Position numbers and translations under genes: made by a program. The notes beneath the pieces were generated by a model. It was not told the DNA's origin and did no database searches. It saw nothing but the letters and a program-made list of their open reading frames with translations. A stretch of 64,000 bases of DNA from JAALKW01 sp963974485 (GTDB lineage: Bacteria > Pseudomonadota > Gammaproteobacteria > Legionellales > Legionellaceae): assembly GCA_963974485.1 (NCBI GenBank), contig CAXBBS010000007.1, positions 1 through 64,000 on the forward strand. Direction: 5' to 3'. Positions 43,741 to 52,772 of the stretch are shown here, piece by piece. The stretch's first letter is position 1, and each line of letters opens with the position of its first letter.

Positions 43741-44187
43741 ATGGACATTCGTAAAATTAAAAAGCTGATCGAGCTCCTAAACGAAACCGGCATTTCTGAA
43801 ATTGAGATTAAAGAAGGCGAAGAGTCACTTCGTCTCACACGCCATCTCAATTCAAGCGCCCCTCAAAGCGCTCAGCATGTCATTGCACCCGTGCATCATG
43901 TTGCTGCACCCGTAGTCACAGCTGAGCCGAGCAAAGCACCGTCGGCTCCAAGCGGCCATCCTGTTTGCTCCCCTATGGTAGGAACGTTTTACAGCTCATC
44001 ATCACCTGAAAGCGCCCCGTTTGCTACCATCGGGCAATCGGTTTCTGTCGGTGATACCTTATGCATTATCGAAGCCATGAAAATGTTTAACGAAATTGAA
44101 GCAGATCGTACCGGTGTTATCAAAGCCATTCAATTTACCAATGGCGAGCCCGTTGAATATGGCGATGTACTCTTCATCATCGAATAA
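43741..44187 (+). CDS. accB: biotin carboxyl carrier protein of acetyl-CoA carboxylase
   Basis: A 148-residue AccB. The N-terminal helical part (IRKIKKLIELLNE) is followed by an Ala/Pro-rich linker at about 40-80 and the biotinyl domain with the biotinylated lysine in EAMKMFNEIEAD. It carries carboxylated biotin between AccC and AccAD in fatty-acid synthesis. It lies 12 bases after aroQ and 14 before accC. Confidence 0.96.
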   Translation: MDIRKIKKLIELLNETGISEIEIKEGEESLRLTRHLNSSAPQSAQHVIAPVHHVAAPVVTAEPSKAPSAPSGHPVCSPMVGTFYSSSSPESAPFATIGQSVSVGDTLCIIEAMKMFNEIEADRTGVIKAIQFTNGEPVEYGDVLFIIE

Positions 44188-44201
44188 AAAGGATTCGTCC
44201 C

Positions 44202-45542
44202 ATGCTAAGTAAAATTGTAATCGCCAACCGCGGTGAAATTGCGCTACGCATTTTGCGTGCTTGTAAAGAACTCGGCATCCAAACTGTTGCCGTGCATTCC
44301 GATGTCGACAAAGACCTGCTTCACGTACGTCTCGCCGACGAAACCGTATGCATCGGCCCTGCAGCTTCACAAAAAAGCTACTTAAATATCCCGGCTATTA
44401 TTTCTGCAGCTGAAATTACCGATGCAGTCGCCATTCATCCAGGCTATGGATTTTTATCTGAAAACGCTGACTTTGCGGAAATTGTTGAACAAAGTGGGTT
44501 TCGTTTTATTGGGCCACGTGCAGAAACGATTCGTATGATGGGCGATAAAGTATCTGCTATTCGCGCCATGAAAGAAGCGGGTGTGCCTTGCGTTCCAGGT
44601 TCAGATGGTCCTTTGACCGACGATGATGCACGTAATTTACAGCTCGGCCGCGATATTGGCTACCCCGTGATTATCAAAGCCGCGGGTGGTGGCGGTGGAC
44701 GAGGCATGCGTGTGGTTCACAGTGAATCTAATCTGCTGAATGCCATTGCGCTCACACAAAGCGAAGCTAAAGCCGCGTTCAATAACCCTATCGTGTACAT
44801 GGAAAAATTCTTAGAAAATCCTCGCCATATTGAATTTCAAGTATTGGGTGATGGCCGAGGTGACGCGATCCATTTAGGTGAGCGAGATTGCTCCATGCAA
44901 CGTCGTCATCAAAAAGTTATTGAAGAAGCGCCAGCGCCTGGAATTACACCCGAAATACGTGACGAAATGGGTGCTTGTGTGGTGAACGCGTGTAAAAAAA
45001 TTAATTACCGTGGTGCAGGTACGTTTGAGTTTTTATATGAAAACGGTGGTTTTTATTTCATAGAAATGAACACTCGTATTCAAGTAGAACACCCTGTCAC
45101 AGAATTAATTACCGGCGTTGATCTTATTAAAGAGCAAATTAGAATAGCAAGCGATCTACCACTTGCTTATACGCAAGATGATATTCGTATCCAAGGTCAT
45201 GCCGTCGAGTGTCGTATTAATGCTGAAGATTCAGTCACATTTATGCCATCCCCCGGAAAAGTTGAGCACTTACACCAACCCGGAGGACCTGGCATTCGTT
45301 TTGATTCGCACCTGTATAGCAGTTACACCGTGCCACCGCACTATGACTCCATGATAGGAAAACTCATCAGTTACGGCAAAACCCGTGAAGAAGCGTTTGC
45401 TCGTATGCGTGGTGCTTTGGATGAAATTATTATTGATGGTATAAACACGAATCTTGACTTACAACGACGCCTCCTCAACGACAAAGGGTTTATTGAAGGT
45501 CAAACAAATATCCATTACCTTGAGAAGTTGCTTAAAAATTAA
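44202..45542 (+). CDS. accC: biotin carboxylase of acetyl-CoA carboxylase
   Basis: A 446-residue AccC with ATP-grasp fold: KIVIANRGEIALRILRACKELG start, glycine-rich AAGGGGGRGMRVV loop, ERDCSMQRRHQKVIEEAPAP and MNTRIQVEHPVTE with catalytic residues. It carboxylates biotin on AccB. AAAGGA precedes the ATG. Same operon as accB, with prmA 32 bases downstream. Confidence 0.97.
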   Translation: MLSKIVIANRGEIALRILRACKELGIQTVAVHSDVDKDLLHVRLADETVCIGPAASQKSYLNIPAIISAAEITDAVAIHPGYGFLSENADFAEIVEQSGFRFIGPRAETIRMMGDKVSAIRAMKEAGVPCVPGSDGPLTDDDARNLQLGRDIGYPVIIKAAGGGGGRGMRVVHSESNLLNAIALTQSEAKAAFNNPIVYMEKFLENPRHIEFQVLGDGRGDAIHLGERDCSMQRRHQKVIEEAPAPGITPEIRDEMGACVVNACKKINYRGAGTFEFLYENGGFYFIEMNTRIQVEHPVTELITGVDLIKEQIRIASDLPLAYTQDDIRIQGHAVECRINAEDSVTFMPSPGKVEHLHQPGGPGIRFDSHLYSSYTVPPHYDSMIGKLISYGKTREEAFARMRGALDEIIIDGINTNLDLQRRLLNDKGFIEGQTNIHYLEKLLKN

Positions 45543-45574
45543 TCCATTAATTAATATAGGATCGGAATCATACG

Positions 45575-46444
45575 GTGTTTGAATTACATATTAAACCTTG
45601 CTCGTCCGAGGACGTTGACATCATCAGTGAGCGCCTTGAAGAACAAGGCGCTTTATCAGTAACTGTCGTGGACCAACATGACGATCCTATTCTTGAACCA
45701 GGCCCGGGCGAAACGCCACTTTGGCCTACCTCAATTATTCAAGCGCTTTTTTCCGATGCCATCGATGCAAAATCTGCCTGGGAAGCACTTTCGCCTGAGT
45801 ATCCAAATCTTACGCATGCGTTACATGACCTTCCTGCGCAAGACTGGGTACGGACGTGCCTTAAAGACGTTCAACCTCAGTCATTTGGAGAGCGCTTATG
45901 GATTTGTCCATCATGGCACACCCCACCCGAGCCTGACGCGATTAATCTCATGTTAGACCCAGGCCTTGCCTTTGGTACAGGAACGCATCCAACCACCGCC
46001 CTTTGCCTCACCTGGCTCGCACAAGCCAACCTTGAAGCAAAAACCGTGATTGATTATGGATGTGGCTCCGGTATTTTAGCTCTTGCGGCCTTAAAACTAG
46101 GCGCACGCCATGTGGATGCCGTCGATCTGGATGAACAAGCTTTAATCGCAACGCAGAGTAACGCTGAAAAAAATCAAATTTCTGACGAAAAATTAACGCT
46201 TGCGCAACCCGAAAAGCTTACGCAACCTGTTGATATCTTGCTCGCGAATATTTTACTCGCTCCACTTTTATCACTCGAGCCTCGCTTTCAAACGCTATTA
46301 AACAATCATGGTGTGTTAGTGCTTTCTGGCGTACTTGCGACACAAGTCGAGCAGCTCATCCAAGCCTACACAGCACCCGACTGGATGCATCAAGATACAC
46401 AGATTCAAGGTGAGTGGGCTTTAGTCATGTTCAAAAAACTCTAA
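45575..46444 (+). CDS. prmA: ribosomal protein L11 methyltransferase
   Basis: A 289-residue PrmA, which trimethylates L11. LPAQDWVRTCLKDVQPQSFG and LDPGLAFGTGTHPTTALCL are family hallmarks; DYGCGSGILALAAL binds SAM and NILLAPL is the catalytic N-x-x-x-x-P-like loop. GTG at 45575 has AGGA ahead and is taken as the start. Last gene of the aroQ-acc cluster. Confidence 0.94.
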   Translation: MFELHIKPCSSEDVDIISERLEEQGALSVTVVDQHDDPILEPGPGETPLWPTSIIQALFSDAIDAKSAWEALSPEYPNLTHALHDLPAQDWVRTCLKDVQPQSFGERLWICPSWHTPPEPDAINLMLDPGLAFGTGTHPTTALCLTWLAQANLEAKTVIDYGCGSGILALAALKLGARHVDAVDLDEQALIATQSNAEKNQISDEKLTLAQPEKLTQPVDILLANILLAPLLSLEPRFQTLLNNHGVLVLSGVLATQVEQLIQAYTAPDWMHQDTQIQGEWALVMFKKL

Positions 46445-46463
46445 AACCCTGTCACACAGGAGC

Positions 46464-47126
46464 TCAGGATATTTCTGGCGGCCGACTCACGAGGCCGCGA
46501 GTAATCCAAAACGAGAATAAAATTAAGAACAAAACCGTTCCGATCGCCATTGCTATACTTCTGATTTGTATAAATCGAGCCTTCGCATTAACGTCATTCA
46601 CGACCGTAACCACATGCTGGTACCACAGGTTTTTCACCTGCGCCACAAGCCCTGTGATGTGTTGTATAGCCTCCGTACGAATGCTCTCGTCCAATGACTG
46701 ACTGAGACGCGATGCTTCTGCTTGTGATGTAGTATTCTGATAACGCTTAATATTGGGGTAAGACGTATTGAGCCAACTCAAAAATATACTTTCGACCTCT
46801 TCTAACATCTTGTAAGCCAAGGGCAAAGAAATTAAACTTTGTTTAAGCGAGTAGATATTCGCTTTAAACTCGTCAGACGATTTAATAAATTGCTGCAAAA
46901 AAGGTATTTGTTCCGTGGTCGCAAAAGCCTGATCTGCATTCACCATATTCAGCATCGAGCGATGCAATTCGTAGAGATCTCTTGATACATTCCTAAAATC
47001 GAGAATAACGTTTTGAAGTGCTTTATTTTGATTCTGTAGTACCGTTAATAACGTAAGATTAACCATCATAAAAAACGTAATTATTATTGATAACAACAAT
47101 AATTTTTTTCTTACCTTAACTTTCAT
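46464..47126 (-). CDS. orphan two-span membrane protein with sensor-like periplasmic helix bundle
   Basis: A 220-residue protein with one membrane segment at about 10-30 and one at about 188-208, and 155 helical residues between them, most likely in the periplasm. This is the input module of many histidine kinases and chemoreceptors (CHASE3/four-helix type). Normally HAMP and output domains follow the second segment, but here the protein ends 12 residues after it, and prmA's convergent end leaves no room. AAGGAG precedes the ATG, so it may still be made. It is either a broken sensor or an adaptor protein. Confidence 0.6.
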   Translation of the reverse strand: MKVKVRKKLLLLSIIITFFMMVNLTLLTVLQNQNKALQNVILDFRNVSRDLYELHRSMLNMVNADQAFATTEQIPFLQQFIKSSDEFKANIYSLKQSLISLPLAYKMLEEVESIFLSWLNTSYPNIKRYQNTTSQAEASRLSQSLDESIRTEAIQHITGLVAQVKNLWYQHVVTVVNDVNAKARFIQIRSIAMAIGTVLFLILFSFWITRGLVSRPPEIS

Positions 47127-47239
47127 CCTACGCTCCTTGCGATCATGATGGCTTAATGCTTATTTTAATATATACGTCTTTTAAACACTTTTCCAGCAGA
47201 AACTGGGGCCAGATCTGACCCCAGAAATTCAAAAAAACT

Positions 47240-48286
47240 TTACTTCAATAAACCCAACGCTTTCACAGCTTCACGCTCTGCACGCAACTCAGCAAGTGTT
47301 GCATCAAAAAGTGCTTGCGCATACGTATTAAAAGCTAAATCATGAACCACCCGAATCCCTTCTTCAGAATATAAACGTGCGTGCAAATCACCTGGCACTG
47401 CAACGCGTTCAAGCTTATGTGACTCACGGCGACATGGAAACGAGAACATCAAACCTTCGTCTACACCGTATTCACCTTGTGAACTTAAGACCATGGAAAA
47501 CGATTCACCTTGAGGTGTATCCGTAATTAAGTTCTGAACGCCACGAATAATCGCATTTGCAGCAGATGCAGCAGAGGATGCACCACGCTCTTTCAAAATA
47601 GCCGCACCACGTTGTTGAATCACCGAAACAAACGTTTCTTTAAGCCAAACTTCATCGTTAATCACAGAAGCTGCTGGCAGTCCGTTAATTTTTGCTTGGT
47701 AAAAATTAGGGAACTGTGTAGCCGAGTGATTACCCCAAATGGTCATCTGGGACACGTCCGTAATATCCACATTCGCTTTTTTAGCCAACTGATTACGCGC
47801 ACGTAATTCATCCAGCGTCGTCATCGCATAAAAGCGCTCAGCGGGTACATCTTTGGCATGATGTTTTGCAATCAACGCATTGGTATTGCATGGGTTACCC
47901 ACAACAAAAACACGCACATCTTTATTCGCGTAATCATTGATAGCACGACCTTGCTCAATAAAAATTTCACCGTTAACTTGTAATAAATCCGCACGTTCCA
48001 TCCCTTGCTTACGTGGAACAGAACCGACTAAAAATGCCCAGTTTACATCCGTCATCACTTCTTTCAGGCTTGATGTACATACAACATTTTTCAAACGAGG
48101 GAACGCACAATCTTCAAGCTCCATCGCGACCCCTTTGAGCGCAGGCAAGGCATGGGGCAATTCAAGTAAATGTAATTCAACATCTGTGTCATCACCAAAC
48201 AACTGTCCTGAAGCGATTCGAAACAATAAAGCATAGCCTATTTGCCCAGCAGCACCGGTAATCGCAACTCTGACACGTTTATTCAT
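47240..48286 (-). CDS. mdh: malate dehydrogenase (type 2)
   Basis: A 348-residue NAD-dependent malate dehydrogenase of the cytosolic/type 2 group: VRVAITGAAGQIGYALLFRI, GNPCNTNALIA, and WGNHSATQFPNF with the catalytic histidine. SVPRKQGMERADLLQVNG carries the substrate arginines. It works in the TCA cycle. The ORF is complete, slightly long (usual 326-330) because of an extra C-terminal helix ending ALGLLK. Divergent from hemW. Confidence 0.95.
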   Translation of the reverse strand: MNKRVRVAITGAAGQIGYALLFRIASGQLFGDDTDVELHLLELPHALPALKGVAMELEDCAFPRLKNVVCTSSLKEVMTDVNWAFLVGSVPRKQGMERADLLQVNGEIFIEQGRAINDYANKDVRVFVVGNPCNTNALIAKHHAKDVPAERFYAMTTLDELRARNQLAKKANVDITDVSQMTIWGNHSATQFPNFYQAKINGLPAASVINDEVWLKETFVSVIQQRGAAILKERGASSAASAANAIIRGVQNLITDTPQGESFSMVLSSQGEYGVDEGLMFSFPCRRESHKLERVAVPGDLHARLYSEEGIRVVHDLAFNTYAQALFDATLAELRAEREAVKALGLLK

Positions 48287-48399
48287 GGGTTATATCCTCA
48301 TAATTATGATCTTAAAAGATGATCTTAAACATCAATTTTGTGACCAAAATGATGGCATGATATCATGCGTATATCAAATCATTTGGCCAATCTTTTTTT

Positions 48400-49533
48400 A
48401 TGCTTCCATTATCACTTTATATTCACATCCCTTGGTGCATTCAAAAGTGCCCTTACTGCGATTTTAATTCACATAAAAGCCCTGATGTATTACCGGAAAT
48501 ACGCTACGTTCAGACATTACTCAACGATCTGGATCATGATTTACGTCTTTTCCCAGCACGCCCCATTCACTCAATTTTTATCGGTGGTGGCACGCCAAGC
48601 CTACTTTCTGAACAAGCCTATGCTGTTCTTTTTGAAGGGCTTCATCAACGCTTAGACTTTGAACCTAACATCGAAATAACGCTTGAAGCAAACCCAGGTA
48701 GTGTAGAGCAAACCCGCTTTTCTGGTTATCGCAAACTCGGTATCAACCGCTTATCTATTGGAATACAAAGCTTTAATCCCCTGCATTTGAAAGCGCTTGG
48801 GCGCGTGCATGATGATAAAGAAGCGCATCGCGCCATCACGTCAGCCAGGGCGGCCGGATTTGATAATATAAATTTAGATCTCATGCATGGCCTGCCCAAT
48901 CAATCCCTCGACGAGGGCCTTGCTGATATTAAAACCGCACTCAGCTACGCGCCCGAACATCTTTCATGGTATCAACTGACCCTGGAGCCCAACACCGTAT
49001 TTTATAAAAAACCACCGATACTCCCGAACGATGATGCCTTGGCTGATTTAGAGCAAGCTGGTCATGGTTATTTAGCCGAGCATCAGTATAAAAAATATGA
49101 AATTTCTGCCTTTTGTTCACAAAACAAAGCTTCACAACATAATCTTAATTACTGGAAATTTGGTGATTATTACGGCATAGGTGCGGGCGCCCATGGAAAA
49201 TTATCATCGCCTGATTTAACTCACATTCACCGCACACAAAAACCACGTCAACCGAAAGATTACATGAATCCTAATAAAGCATTTATCTCATCCAATAAAA
49301 TCGTGACAGCAGCTGATCTTATCTTTGAGTTTATGCTGAATACGACCCGGCTCGAGCAAGCGATACCCTACACTCTTTTTACCGAGCGCACAGGCCTTGC
49401 TCTAACAGCCATTATGCCTTTACTCAAACACGCTGAAACCAAAGATTTTTTAATTTTAGAGCACGACCATTGGCGTATTACGCCGTTTGGTCGACGTTTT
49501 ACCAATGATCTACAAAGCTTGTTCTTGCCATAA
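48400..49533 (+). CDS. hemW: HemW, radical SAM heme chaperone
   Basis: A 377-residue radical SAM protein. SLYIHIPWCIQKCPYCDFNSH contains the C-x3-C-x2-C cluster motif with the fourth HemW-specific residues after it; FIGGGTPSLL and GIQSFNPLHLKALGRVH follow. Long annotated as oxygen-independent coproporphyrinogen oxidase, HemW is now known to insert heme. No Shine-Dalgarno is visible before the ATG. plsY follows 61 bases later. Confidence 0.93.
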   Translation: MLPLSLYIHIPWCIQKCPYCDFNSHKSPDVLPEIRYVQTLLNDLDHDLRLFPARPIHSIFIGGGTPSLLSEQAYAVLFEGLHQRLDFEPNIEITLEANPGSVEQTRFSGYRKLGINRLSIGIQSFNPLHLKALGRVHDDKEAHRAITSARAAGFDNINLDLMHGLPNQSLDEGLADIKTALSYAPEHLSWYQLTLEPNTVFYKKPPILPNDDALADLEQAGHGYLAEHQYKKYEISAFCSQNKASQHNLNYWKFGDYYGIGAGAHGKLSSPDLTHIHRTQKPRQPKDYMNPNKAFISSNKIVTAADLIFEFMLNTTRLEQAIPYTLFTERTGLALTAIMPLLKHAETKDFLILEHDHWRITPFGRRFTNDLQSLFLP

Positions 49534-49594
49534 AAGCACATGACGCTCATACTACGGGCTTATTTTTATTTTAATTTTATATATTGAGAAATTT

Positions 49595-50179
49595 ATGCTG
49601 ACACTTATTCTACTTCTCGTTTGCCTTACCGTGGGCTATGTGCTCGGTTCTTTATGCTCAGCGGTGATTGTTTGCCAACTGTTCAACCTCGCCGATCCAC
49701 GTGCTTCAGGCTCAAATAATCCGGGAGCCACCAACGTACTTCGTATTGCCGGAAAAAAATACGCGGCGATGGTTTTATTCGGTGATTTCTTAAAAGGACT
49801 TTTAGCTGTTTGGCTCGCGAGCATCATGCATTTTGGTCCTTTTATCCAAGGCCTTGTCGGCCTTGCTGCCGTACTTGGGCATGTTTACCCTGTGTTTTTT
49901 GAATTTAAAGGTGGGAAAGGTGTGGCTACAACGCTGGGTGTTTTATGTGGCTTTCAACCCATGCTTGGCCTAATCGTCGTTATCGTATGGATGCTGGTTG
50001 CCTATTTTAGTCGTTACGCGTCTTTGGCATCCATGGTTGCTGTCTCCATCGCCCCATTCCTACAGTTCCATGGAAAAAGCGCGTTCATTCCGTTGCTTAT
50101 CATCGCGCTTATCGTGTTATATCAGCACCGTAATAATATTACGCGTCTGCGTGAAGGCCGGGAACCTAAAATAAAATAG
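49595..50179 (+). CDS. plsY: acyl-phosphate glycerol-3-phosphate acyltransferase
   Basis: A 194-residue membrane enzyme with about five spans. GSLCSAVIVCQL, GSNNPGATNVLR and GHVYPVFFEFKGGKGVATTLG are the three PlsY motifs. It makes lysophosphatidate from acyl phosphate, the first step of phospholipid synthesis. It is convergent with tsaD (6 bases apart). Confidence 0.95.
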   Translation: MLTLILLLVCLTVGYVLGSLCSAVIVCQLFNLADPRASGSNNPGATNVLRIAGKKYAAMVLFGDFLKGLLAVWLASIMHFGPFIQGLVGLAAVLGHVYPVFFEFKGGKGVATTLGVLCGFQPMLGLIVVIVWMLVAYFSRYASLASMVAVSIAPFLQFHGKSAFIPLLIIALIVLYQHRNNITRLREGREPKIK

Positions 50180-50185
50180 CTGAGC

Positions 50186-51214
50186 TTAGGCCTCATCCAT
50201 CAAAGGCCAACGAGCACGCACCTGAACCGAAGAATCAAGATCAGGCGGTGAACCCTCTAAAAGATGCAAACAGCCCGCGTAGGCAATCATAGCACCGTTA
50301 TCCGTGCAATATTCAGGTCTTGGAAAGTAAACTTTACCGCCACGAGCATCCATCGCCTCGTTCAGCGCAGCGCGCAATGCACGATTAGCACCCACACCCC
50401 CAGCAACAACCAAACGTTGACCACCGGTATGCTCAAGTGCCCGCATACATTTAGTCACCAGTGTCTCAATCACAGCATCCTGAAATGCTTTAGCAATGGC
50501 TACACGACTCGATTCATCTTGCGTGCTACGACGCCAAGCCATCATAGCATGGGTTTTTAAACCACTAAAACTAAAATCAAACCCCGGGCGATTCAACATC
50601 GGTCTTGGAAACGGCGGCATCTCTGCGCACGTTTGTTCATCTGCCGCATCTGCAAGGCCTGCAAGCAGTGGCCCGCCAGGATAAGGCATGCCCATGAGCT
50701 TCGCCGTTTTATCAAACGCCTCACCCACCGCATCATCCAAACTCTCGCCCAGCAATTCATACGTACCTAAACGACGCGCTTCGATTAATTGCGTATGCCC
50801 ACCCGATACGAGTAAAGCAGTGAAAGGAAACTCTAATTCTGGCGAATCTAATTTTGCAGCCAAAATATGAGCTTCAAGATGATGTACAGCAATTGCTGGA
50901 ATATTTAAAGCAAAACTTAAGCTTTTTGCAAACGACGCACCGACCAACAAGGCGCCCACTAACCCAGGGCCTGCTGTGTACGCAATCGCATCAATATCGG
51001 TTTTATCAAGTGCTGCTTGAGACAACACCTCATCCACCAAATGCACAATATGTTGGACATGATTACGCGAAGCAAGTTCGGGGACAACCCCACCAAACTC
51101 ACGATGGATAACCACTTGGGAATGTAACGCTTGCGCTAACAAGCCTTCCTCCGATGAATACAGAGCAACCCCTGTTTCATCGCAAGAAGATTCAATACCT
51201 AAAACTCGTAACAC
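50186..51214 (-). CDS. tsaD: tRNA N6-threonylcarbamoyladenosine transferase TsaD
   Basis: A 342-residue TsaD (formerly Gcp). LGIESSCDETGVALY, VHHLEAHILAA with metal-binding histidines, LVSGGHTQL, and PRPEYCTDNGAMIAYAG are all present. It forms t6A37 in ANN-decoding tRNAs with TsaB, TsaC and TsaE. It is the last gene of a leftward group minC-lpxH-hypothetical-tsaD, 32 bases behind the hypothetical. Confidence 0.97.
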   Translation of the reverse strand: MLRVLGIESSCDETGVALYSSEEGLLAQALHSQVVIHREFGGVVPELASRNHVQHIVHLVDEVLSQAALDKTDIDAIAYTAGPGLVGALLVGASFAKSLSFALNIPAIAVHHLEAHILAAKLDSPELEFPFTALLVSGGHTQLIEARRLGTYELLGESLDDAVGEAFDKTAKLMGMPYPGGPLLAGLADAADEQTCAEMPPFPRPMLNRPGFDFSFSGLKTHAMMAWRRSTQDESSRVAIAKAFQDAVIETLVTKCMRALEHTGGQRLVVAGGVGANRALRAALNEAMDARGGKVYFPRPEYCTDNGAMIAYAGCLHLLEGSPPDLDSSVQVRARWPLMDEA

Positions 51215-51246
51215 AGATGCTTCCTATAAATATACCTAAGAGAACT

Positions 51247-52041
51247 CTAGGGTCTAGGCGATGAATTGCCTGGATGATTCTCCATTGTATCATTGATCAA
51301 CGCTCCAAAGTCAGCCGACGCTACAAGCCTCGCGAGATCAGCCTGCTCAAGTTTCTGTCCATTTTTCACAAAAACATCCTGAGTATTGTCGTAAACAAAC
51401 CCATCGTTTCTCACTAAAAACATCATCGCTGCTCGATTAGCCTCATCCGCTTCTTTGAAGAAATTTGGAGGAACTTTTTTGCCTGATGCAGCTATATCTT
51501 GTTGGACATCCGGATCATGTTCAAACGACTTGAAAACAAGAGCGCCATCAGGAGTAACGGTAACCATATCAATCGGTTTCTTTGTCAAAACAGCGGCAAG
51601 CTCCCGATGCTCGGCAACTCTAAATGCACTCGCTACCACACCCACGGCTAAATCACGTAGCTTTGAAGTTATCAAATCCTTCAGGGGACCTCCTAACAAA
51701 GCATATGTATCAGCATTGATGGACTTACTCCAAGCCTGCATAAGGCCAGCAATTTCCATCATGGCTGCCACGAAATTATCATAAGCTTTCAAGCTACTTT
51801 TCTTGTATTCACCATATACGGCTTTAAATTTTTCGGCATATTTCGCGCTTTTACTGCTTCGTTTCTGCTTGGTCGTCTCAAGCGTTTCTTCACGCTTTGC
51901 ATCTCTTGCAGCTTTTTGTGCTGCATTTGCATCCACCAAGTCATTATGTTCTTTATTTTTTTTCGCTGAATCAGCAAATTTCTTCAACTTATCATACTCT
52001 TCTGCCATACCCATTATTGCGGGGTTTCTTGGACTTGGCAT
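51247..52041 (-). CDS. unrecognised soluble protein with charged coiled-coil N-terminus
   Basis: A 264-residue protein that I cannot place. Residues about 14-110 are rich in K, E, A and helical (KKFADSAKKNKEHNDLV, AAQKAARDAKREETLETTKQ), likely a coiled coil; then a more globular part with SKLRDLAVGVVASAFRVAEH and VTVTPDGALVFKSFE. It lacks a signal peptide and membrane segments, and ends in a polar, Pro/Ser-rich tail. AAGGAGG precedes the ATG, inside the end of lpxH (28-base overlap). In a Dot/Icm organism such a protein is a candidate effector, but nothing specific shows it. Confidence 0.6.
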   Translation of the reverse strand: MPSPRNPAIMGMAEEYDKLKKFADSAKKNKEHNDLVDANAAQKAARDAKREETLETTKQKRSSKSAKYAEKFKAVYGEYKKSSLKAYDNFVAAMMEIAGLMQAWSKSINADTYALLGGPLKDLITSKLRDLAVGVVASAFRVAEHRELAAVLTKKPIDMVTVTPDGALVFKSFEHDPDVQQDIAASGKKVPPNFFKEADEANRAAMMFLVRNDGFVYDNTQDVFVKNGQKLEQADLARLVASADFGALINDTMENHPGNSSPRP

Positions 52042-52772
52042 AACGCCTCCTTATTTAAAAGTTTAAAATAAAAACCTGTTGACTTATTATAACACAAAGC
52101 CGAAGGGGCTGCATCCCAATCACTCAAAACATACTGCTTATATATTTTACCCTTGTATTCATGCGATGTCAGGCCAGGTCTGTGTGTGTGGCCATGCACC
52201 ATGGTGTTGATTTGATGTTGATTAAGATGACTGATTAACGCTCCTGGCACCACATCCATGATCTCAGGCTGTTTTCGTGGATTATCCTCGCTGTGTGCAC
52301 GCACACCGGCCACGATGCGCGTACGAACACGCTTAGGAATCATTAAAAATAGTTTAGGAAACCAGCGATTACGTGTTAAACGCCTAAACCACTGATGTGC
52401 TTTATCTTGGGTGCAGTAGCGATCGCCATGCGTCAACATCACGCGCTGCCCGCCAAGCTCAATGCAAGCCGGTTCATCGAGTAATATCGTTGATGCACGT
52501 GCGGCAAACGCAGAACCTAATAAAAAATCACGGTTACCTCGCATCAAATACACGGCTACACCTTGAGCTTTGAGTTTGGCTAATTGATCGGCCACCGCAT
52601 CACTCCAAGCATTCGATGTATCATCCCCAGCCCAGGCATGAAAAAAATCACCCAAGATATACAAGGCGCGCGTTCGAGGGGTGACCCATGCTAAAAAATC
52701 ATCAAAACGCTTCGAAATTTCAGGAATATTCGGATCCAAATGCAAATCCGAGATAAAAACAGCCTCGTTCAT
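52014..52772 (-). CDS. lpxH: UDP-2,3-diacylglucosamine diphosphatase
   Basis: A 252-residue calcineurin-like phosphoesterase of lipid A synthesis. Metal ligands are seen in FISDLHLDP, ILGDFFHAW, MRGNRDFLLG, LTHGDRYC and VHGHTHRPG, with the LpxH-specific spacing. It cleaves UDP-diacylglucosamine to lipid X at the inner membrane. ATG at 52772 overlaps the stop of minC (ATGA). The C-terminal 30 residues are a little longer than usual (about 240). Confidence 0.94.
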   Translation of the reverse strand: MNEAVFISDLHLDPNIPEISKRFDDFLAWVTPRTRALYILGDFFHAWAGDDTSNAWSDAVADQLAKLKAQGVAVYLMRGNRDFLLGSAFAARASTILLDEPACIELGGQRVMLTHGDRYCTQDKAHQWFRRLTRNRWFPKLFLMIPKRVRTRIVAGVRAHSEDNPRKQPEIMDVVPGALISHLNQHQINTMVHGHTHRPGLTSHEYKGKIYKQYVLSDWDAAPSALCYNKSTGFYFKLLNKEALCQVQETPQ

